NCBI RefSeq assembly: GCF_000213175.1
Contig: NW_009799102.1
Span: 3,938,095-4,002,094, forward strand
Source of the DNA: Neurospora tetrasperma FGSC 2508
Lineage: Eukaryota; Ascomycota; Sordariomycetes; Sordariales; Sordariaceae
Length of the DNA: 64,000 nucleotides
Direction: 5' to 3'
This document shows positions 59,250 through 64,000 of the stretch, piece by piece; the first letter of the stretch is position 1, and each line of letters begins with the position of its first letter. Under the pieces are notes generated by a model. It made no database searches. It had not been told where the DNA came from and saw only the letters and a list, made by a program, of their open reading frames with translations. The position numbers and the translations under genes are program-made.

Positions 59250-60879
59250 CTCTTTTTACCTTTTTCTTCTTTATATAATTAAATTACTATATTAGTACCT
59301 CTCAATTTTTAGAGGTTATTTTAGCCGTATAGTATAGGAAGGCTATTTATACCTATAATAATACTATCTTAGATTTTTATCGCTCAATTACTCTCTTTAG
59401 CCAATCCTCTTCATTAATTATAATTAAATAATTCACTTTTATTATTACTAACTCCCTTCTCCCTCCTCGTTTCACTTTAATATTTATTATATTAAATTAC
59501 TTTATAAACTCTTAATACTTATACGCATTAAGCACTTTAATAAATCCATCGGCAATTATCTTACTAGTAAGTATATAATATACATTAATAAAACTACGTT
59601 ATTAGCCTTCTTTAAGCTAATAATTATAAATATTAATATACTTAAATTTAATTTAGACTTTAGAATTCTCCTTAGTAATAAAGTGTATTATTTATTTATT
59701 ATTATAACCGAAGGGGATAATTTCAATCCCGAATCGAAGGGTAAAGGAGTTAAAGAGTTTCTTAACCTATATACCTTCCTTTACTCCTTAAATAAAGAAT
59801 AACAATTCTACTTCAATTATTAAAATAATAATTATATTTTATTTATTAGTACGCTAATTGATTATACTACTAAATAATTATATTACAAATTCTTATAAGT
59901 TTCTTCGGTCGTTAATATTATCGATAAAGAATATATTAGTATAGACTTTAAATTTATTACTTCCTCTTAATTAGAGGGTATAATAATTAGTACTACGAAG
60001 GTATATCTTTATTCGCTCGACTACCGAATAATAAATTAGTCTAGGATTAATTAGAAAGCGAACTAACTAGGATAGTATAAAAGTAATATTGGGTTTAATA
60101 ATAATAGTAAAGTATAAGACTACTCTAATTGCCTATTAATACAATTTAATTACGTACTATATAGAGAATTAAAGCTAGGAAGTAAGCTCTTTAACTATTA
60201 TAGAAATATTAGGGGGTTTCTTCTTCTATTTAATTCCTTCGGTTATTTTAAGGATATATTCTTACTAGGATAGTTAGAATAAGCAGCGCGGGCAGTCTCG
60301 AATAATTTTAATACTTAAAAAATATTAGATATTTTAACTACTAATTAATTAATAATATTATTTAAGAGTAATAACTATTCCCTCTACAAATTATAAATAT
60401 TCTAATTTATAAATAAGAATAATATTATTAATATAAAAAAAAACGATTATACTCTCTTTAATTAGTATATATAATTCTATAAAAATAGGAGTAAGGCCGA
60501 CTTTTATAAGAGTCTTAGTAAACTCTTTTTATTAAAATAATAAAGAATATTATAATTTATATAGAATATATAATAGCTTTATATAAATAATCTTGTCTAA
60601 TACCGTATTAATAAAGGTATTAACTATATCGTACTACTTAAATTTAAAATTAAAGTAGGTAGCAATTACTATTATAATCCTAAAAGATCGGACTGTAAGG
60701 GTAGTAGCGTACATTTCTCGTATATTATTATATAATTATTAATTTCTTTAAATTACTAAACAAATTTTATATTTAAAGTAATACCTTTCCATATTGAACT
60801 TATATATATATACTTATATTAAACCGAATAATTCAGTAGTTGTATTAGTATACTACTCGTCTTTATCAACCTACGCCTA

Positions 60880-61151
60880 CAATTTCTTCTCCTTATAATT
60901 TTTTATATACTTTCGTTTAATTTTATAAAAGAAATTACTAAATAAATAATAATTAAAGTCTCTATAAACCCGCAAAGGAGGAGGGAACTCTCGTTAGTAG
61001 AGATTGGCTAAAGTATTAAAATCGTTATAACGATTTATAATATTTCTAATTAACTTCGAATCGTTAGAGAACTTCTCTCCTTCCTCCTTCTTACTAATAG
61101 CCGTACGTTTCAACCGGTTAAAGGTTCCCTTATCGATAGGCCGTCTATTAT
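60880..61151 (-). pseudogene. RIP-degraded coding remnant, unknown
   Basis: On the minus strand the frame from about 61151 is open for about 52 codons. A single TAA (60996-60994) follows, then another 38 codons before TAG at 60879. In a region where stops are otherwise dense this looks like a former gene or transposon ORF. The residues are Lys/Arg/Asn-rich with a readable PPPLRVYRDFN segment. No family is recognised. Confidence 0.35.
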
Positions 61152-63660
61152 ATAACCTAATATTTATTTTATTTTATTTAAAGTAATTAAGAAGGACCTA
61201 ACTTAATAGTGGTATTTATTATACGTTAATTAATTCTATTAAGGGTATAATATATTAAAGCTATTAATAAAGAACGATATTAGATTTTCTAGGAGAGTAA
61301 GATAACCCGTTTCCCCTTTTTTATTTATTATTATACTCTATTAATTGTTTTATAGCTATAATTCTAGTACTAGAACTCTAATATCCTCTCTTTATTTCTC
61401 TTCTTATATATATATAAATTCAGTTAATTCGGAAATTATAGTACTATTAGCGGCGGATAGGGATTTAACGACCGCATCGGTCTCTTCGTCTTCTACTTCG
61501 GCGCTTCTAGTAGGTAGCGAATCGGATATATTAAATTTTAATTAATAAATATTATTCAATTATATAATTAATTCTTTAAAGGAAATATTAAAAGTATTAT
61601 AGAATTTTTCGATTTTACTTATAAAGATGTTATCTTCGTTAAAGACTATATTTTCTATTGCAATTACTTAGTTTATATATAGGTTCTAAATATAATAAAT
61701 ATTATTAGGTTAGTAGCCAACTAAATACTTTATTTAAATATATTATTTGAACTTCTAGATCCGTTTTTAATTGCGTAGGATATCGACTATAAGCGTAAAA
61801 GCTTTATAATTTTAAATTTTAAATTAGGATAATCGTAATATTAGTCTTTACTAACCGCCGTTATAATTAATTATATATATAATAAAATATTCTTCTAGGA
61901 ATTTCTAATTGAATTCCTATTATAGAGTGAAGTTTAATAAGTATACTGCTACTATTATTATTTCTCTTTAGAATTCTTATAGTAAATTTATTAATTCTCT
62001 TATTATTACCGAATTTTCCTTAATTATACCCTCCGAACGCTCGGCGCTACTATCCTATACTTAGGTATATAAAGCCGAAAGTTCGAGAACTATACTTCGC
62101 TTTATTAAAAAGGTAATAATATAGGGTTTATTTATAGTTATTTTATTATTATATTTAATTACCCTTGGTCGGATTAAGTAATAAAGTTAAAAACTATTAA
62201 ATAACAATATTAGTATAGTAATAATTAAGTCTACTATTTAATCCGGTAAATAATATAACTATACCTTCCTAAAAAGCCAGAGGCTAGCGGTTATTAAGTA
62301 TATTATTAATTATTAGAACGATTGTCCGTATAACTTTAGAAATTTATTGAGATCGATAAATTTGAAATAACGCCAAAACCGGAAACGCCGATTTTTAGTT
62401 GAGGAGTACTCTAAAACGAAAACTAATAATAGCAATCGATTTAAGAAGGTTATTTACATCCCTTATAATATCCTACAACAAACGTAGCGATAGTATTGTA
62501 TTATTATTACCGATAATTATAAATAGCGGTACTCGTAGGTTCGAAAATAGTATCTATAACCCGCTCGTAGAAATTTCCGTATATAACGACCCTGAAGCTA
62601 CGTTTATTATAAAGACTTCAGACAAAATGGAGGAAGATAATAAAATACTAAAGAAGTTTATTATTAGAGCAAATAAGTTTGTAAACTATAATATCATTTT
62701 AATTAAGGATTAATATTAGGTTCGAAAATTATTTTTCGAATTTATATATGTTCGCGTTAGAAGAAGTAGGTCGGTGCGACCCGAGGCTAATAAGGTTAGA
62801 ACTAACTAATTTATTACTAAAAAGGATTTTAATAATTTGAAGAAAAATATTTTAAAAGAGATTAAAAAAAGGTATTTAAGAGGTACCGAAATAATAGGCT
62901 GATATTATAGACGAAAATTATTTTAAATAAAATTAATATTACCTTTTAATAATTATTTATTATTATTATTAAAAAGTTTATCCCCTTTAATTTCGAACAG
63001 TAATTTACTATTAAGGGAGTAATTATTACTATTAAATTTATAAATTATTTGAACGAAAATACAAAAACGTTTATAGTAACGACCCTAGGCTAAAAGAAAT
63101 TAAATTTAATAATTAAAATAATTATTAGAATACTAATATTTGGAAATTATATAATTATTTTCGATAAGTCTATATATAATTAGTATTAGTAAAATTAAGT
63201 ATAAGCTATAAAAGTCTTTAGTAAAAAAGCTTTTATTATTATAAATATTATGAATATATTAGTCCGGGGCGTACTTTAAAATAGTATTAATAATTATATT
63301 ATAGTAGGAATATTAATAAATATAGCGAGGGATAAAAATAAAGAGGTAATTATTATAAAAATTCGGTTTTAAAAAAGAAGGGACGGAGAGAGTAGAAGTT
63401 TACTTCTAATAGAAATTATTTTTTTAAAAATAGCGAGCTTCTTTTAAGATAATTTTTTTCTTTTAAGACGGTAATATATACTTTTACGAATCGTTTTAAA
63501 CTTTGAATAATATTTAATAGTACTTTAAATATTAGGGGATTAAATATATAGTAAAATTCTATTACTAAGAAGATATATACGCTTATTATAGTAAAATTAA
63601 ATATAATAGAGATTACTTTAATAAAGTAAATTAATTATTAAATAAAAATAAATTATTAAT

Positions 63661-63960
63661 ATATTATAAATTATATAGGAAGAAGGGATATTTTATTTAT
63701 AATTATAAGGAATATTCCCTTCTCCGGAAGGCTATTGCAAAGGTATCTATTACGTACGTTGAGAGGTTGTAGGCGTTCGCCCCTCTTGTAAAAACCCGGC
63801 CGGAAAAGTATTAAAGTTAGTAATAGAGACTACAAACAAGGGTATTTTACTAGACGCTCCTCTTAATTCCCGTATTATTATTACTTTAGAGAAATAAATT
63901 AGAGGAAGTACGAAGAGAGAATAACCGAAAAAAATTATTAGTTTAATATTCCGCCCAAAA
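63661..63960 (+). pseudogene. RIP-degraded retroelement gag or ORF1 remnant with former zinc knuckle
   Basis: In one plus-strand frame near 63664-63708 the spacing of Tyr codons is exactly that of a CX2CX4HX4C zinc knuckle, with Gly just before the former His. All four ligand positions are TAT, the product of C-to-T/G-to-A change at TGT and CAT codons. The following residues (LLRKAIAKV, then FAPLVKTRPEK after a stop) resemble the segment after the zinc knuckle in ORF1 proteins of fungal LINEs such as the Tad group, but a gag of another retroelement is possible. The remnant probably extends upstream. Confidence 0.45.
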
Positions 63961-64000
63961 CCCTTAGCCTAATAAAGCTTAATAAATATATATTATCCGT

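Larger units (their letters stand above)
58930..64000. repeat. RIP-degraded AT-rich DNA
   Basis: More than 5 kb of AT-rich sequence with stops in nearly all frames. In 59941-60060 I count no CpA and no TpG but five CpG, with many TpA: the expected result of repeat-induced point mutation, which turns CpA into TpA on both strands of duplicated DNA. It therefore represents old transposons or segmental duplications, typical of Neurospora heterochromatin near centromeres, telomeres or dispersed relics. Recognisable remnants inside it are listed separately. Confidence 0.9.

Noticed and set aside
61345-61545. 66-codon plus-strand frame in the AT-rich region
   Set aside because: It is isolated and short, with no ATG-associated signals or recognisable motif; likely a chance gap in RIP stops or part of a degraded element.
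62399-62713. 104-codon plus-strand frame in the AT-rich region as a live gene
   Set aside because: It has RIP composition, lies in degraded DNA and probably belongs to the retroelement remnant; there is no domain to support an intact gene.

Overview
The window is a piece of a filamentous ascomycete chromosome, most likely Neurospora or a close Sordariaceae relative. The evidence is short phased introns with GTRNGT donors and CTAAC-type branch points, long intron-poor genes for low-complexity proteins, abundant dispersed TACCTA/AGGTAG tracts between genes, and an AT-rich right end with the dinucleotide signature of repeat-induced point mutation (RIP): CpA and TpG nearly absent, CpG retained, TpA in excess. 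Species assignment is inference.

Layout: a small probable mitochondrial protein (792-1463, -); a tandem locus of two related velvet-like genes (5232-6014 intact; 8607-10377 with an in-frame TAG) and a duplicated non-coding block; a peroxisomal enoyl-CoA hydratase/isomerase ending in SKL (11514-12356, -); atg-27 (13599-14977, -, three exons); a 1300-residue disordered protein (16378-20280, -); a very long Cdc11/Nud1-type leucine-rich-repeat scaffold (22530-29414, +); a repeat-rich spacer with a (GTA)43 microsatellite; the Kcs1-type inositol hexakisphosphate kinase (31931-36328, -, two exons); a gene-poor 5 kb stretch with a perfect 34-bp inverted repeat; eIF2B gamma (41496-43441, -, three exons); a Pex22-like membrane protein (44555-45955, +, three exons); Spt20 of SAGA (47702-51289, +), whose frame continues for 225 sense codons beyond its stop with two further TAG codons; a 7 kb stretch without confident genes; a MITE-like element (58202-58394); and from about 58930 to the end RIP-degraded DNA with a tRNA-like gene, a degraded coding remnant on the minus strand, and a retroelement zinc-knuckle remnant.

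The genes are ordinary, independently acting housekeeping and signalling genes: autophagy, beta-oxidation, peroxisome biogenesis, septation signalling, inositol pyrophosphates, translation initiation and transcription coactivation. No biosynthetic cluster or operon-like unit is visible. The least explained parts are the velvet-like tandem pair, the Spt20 tail and the contents of the RIP-degraded flank. All exon boundaries were derived by reading splice signals and frame continuity by eye, without transcript data.
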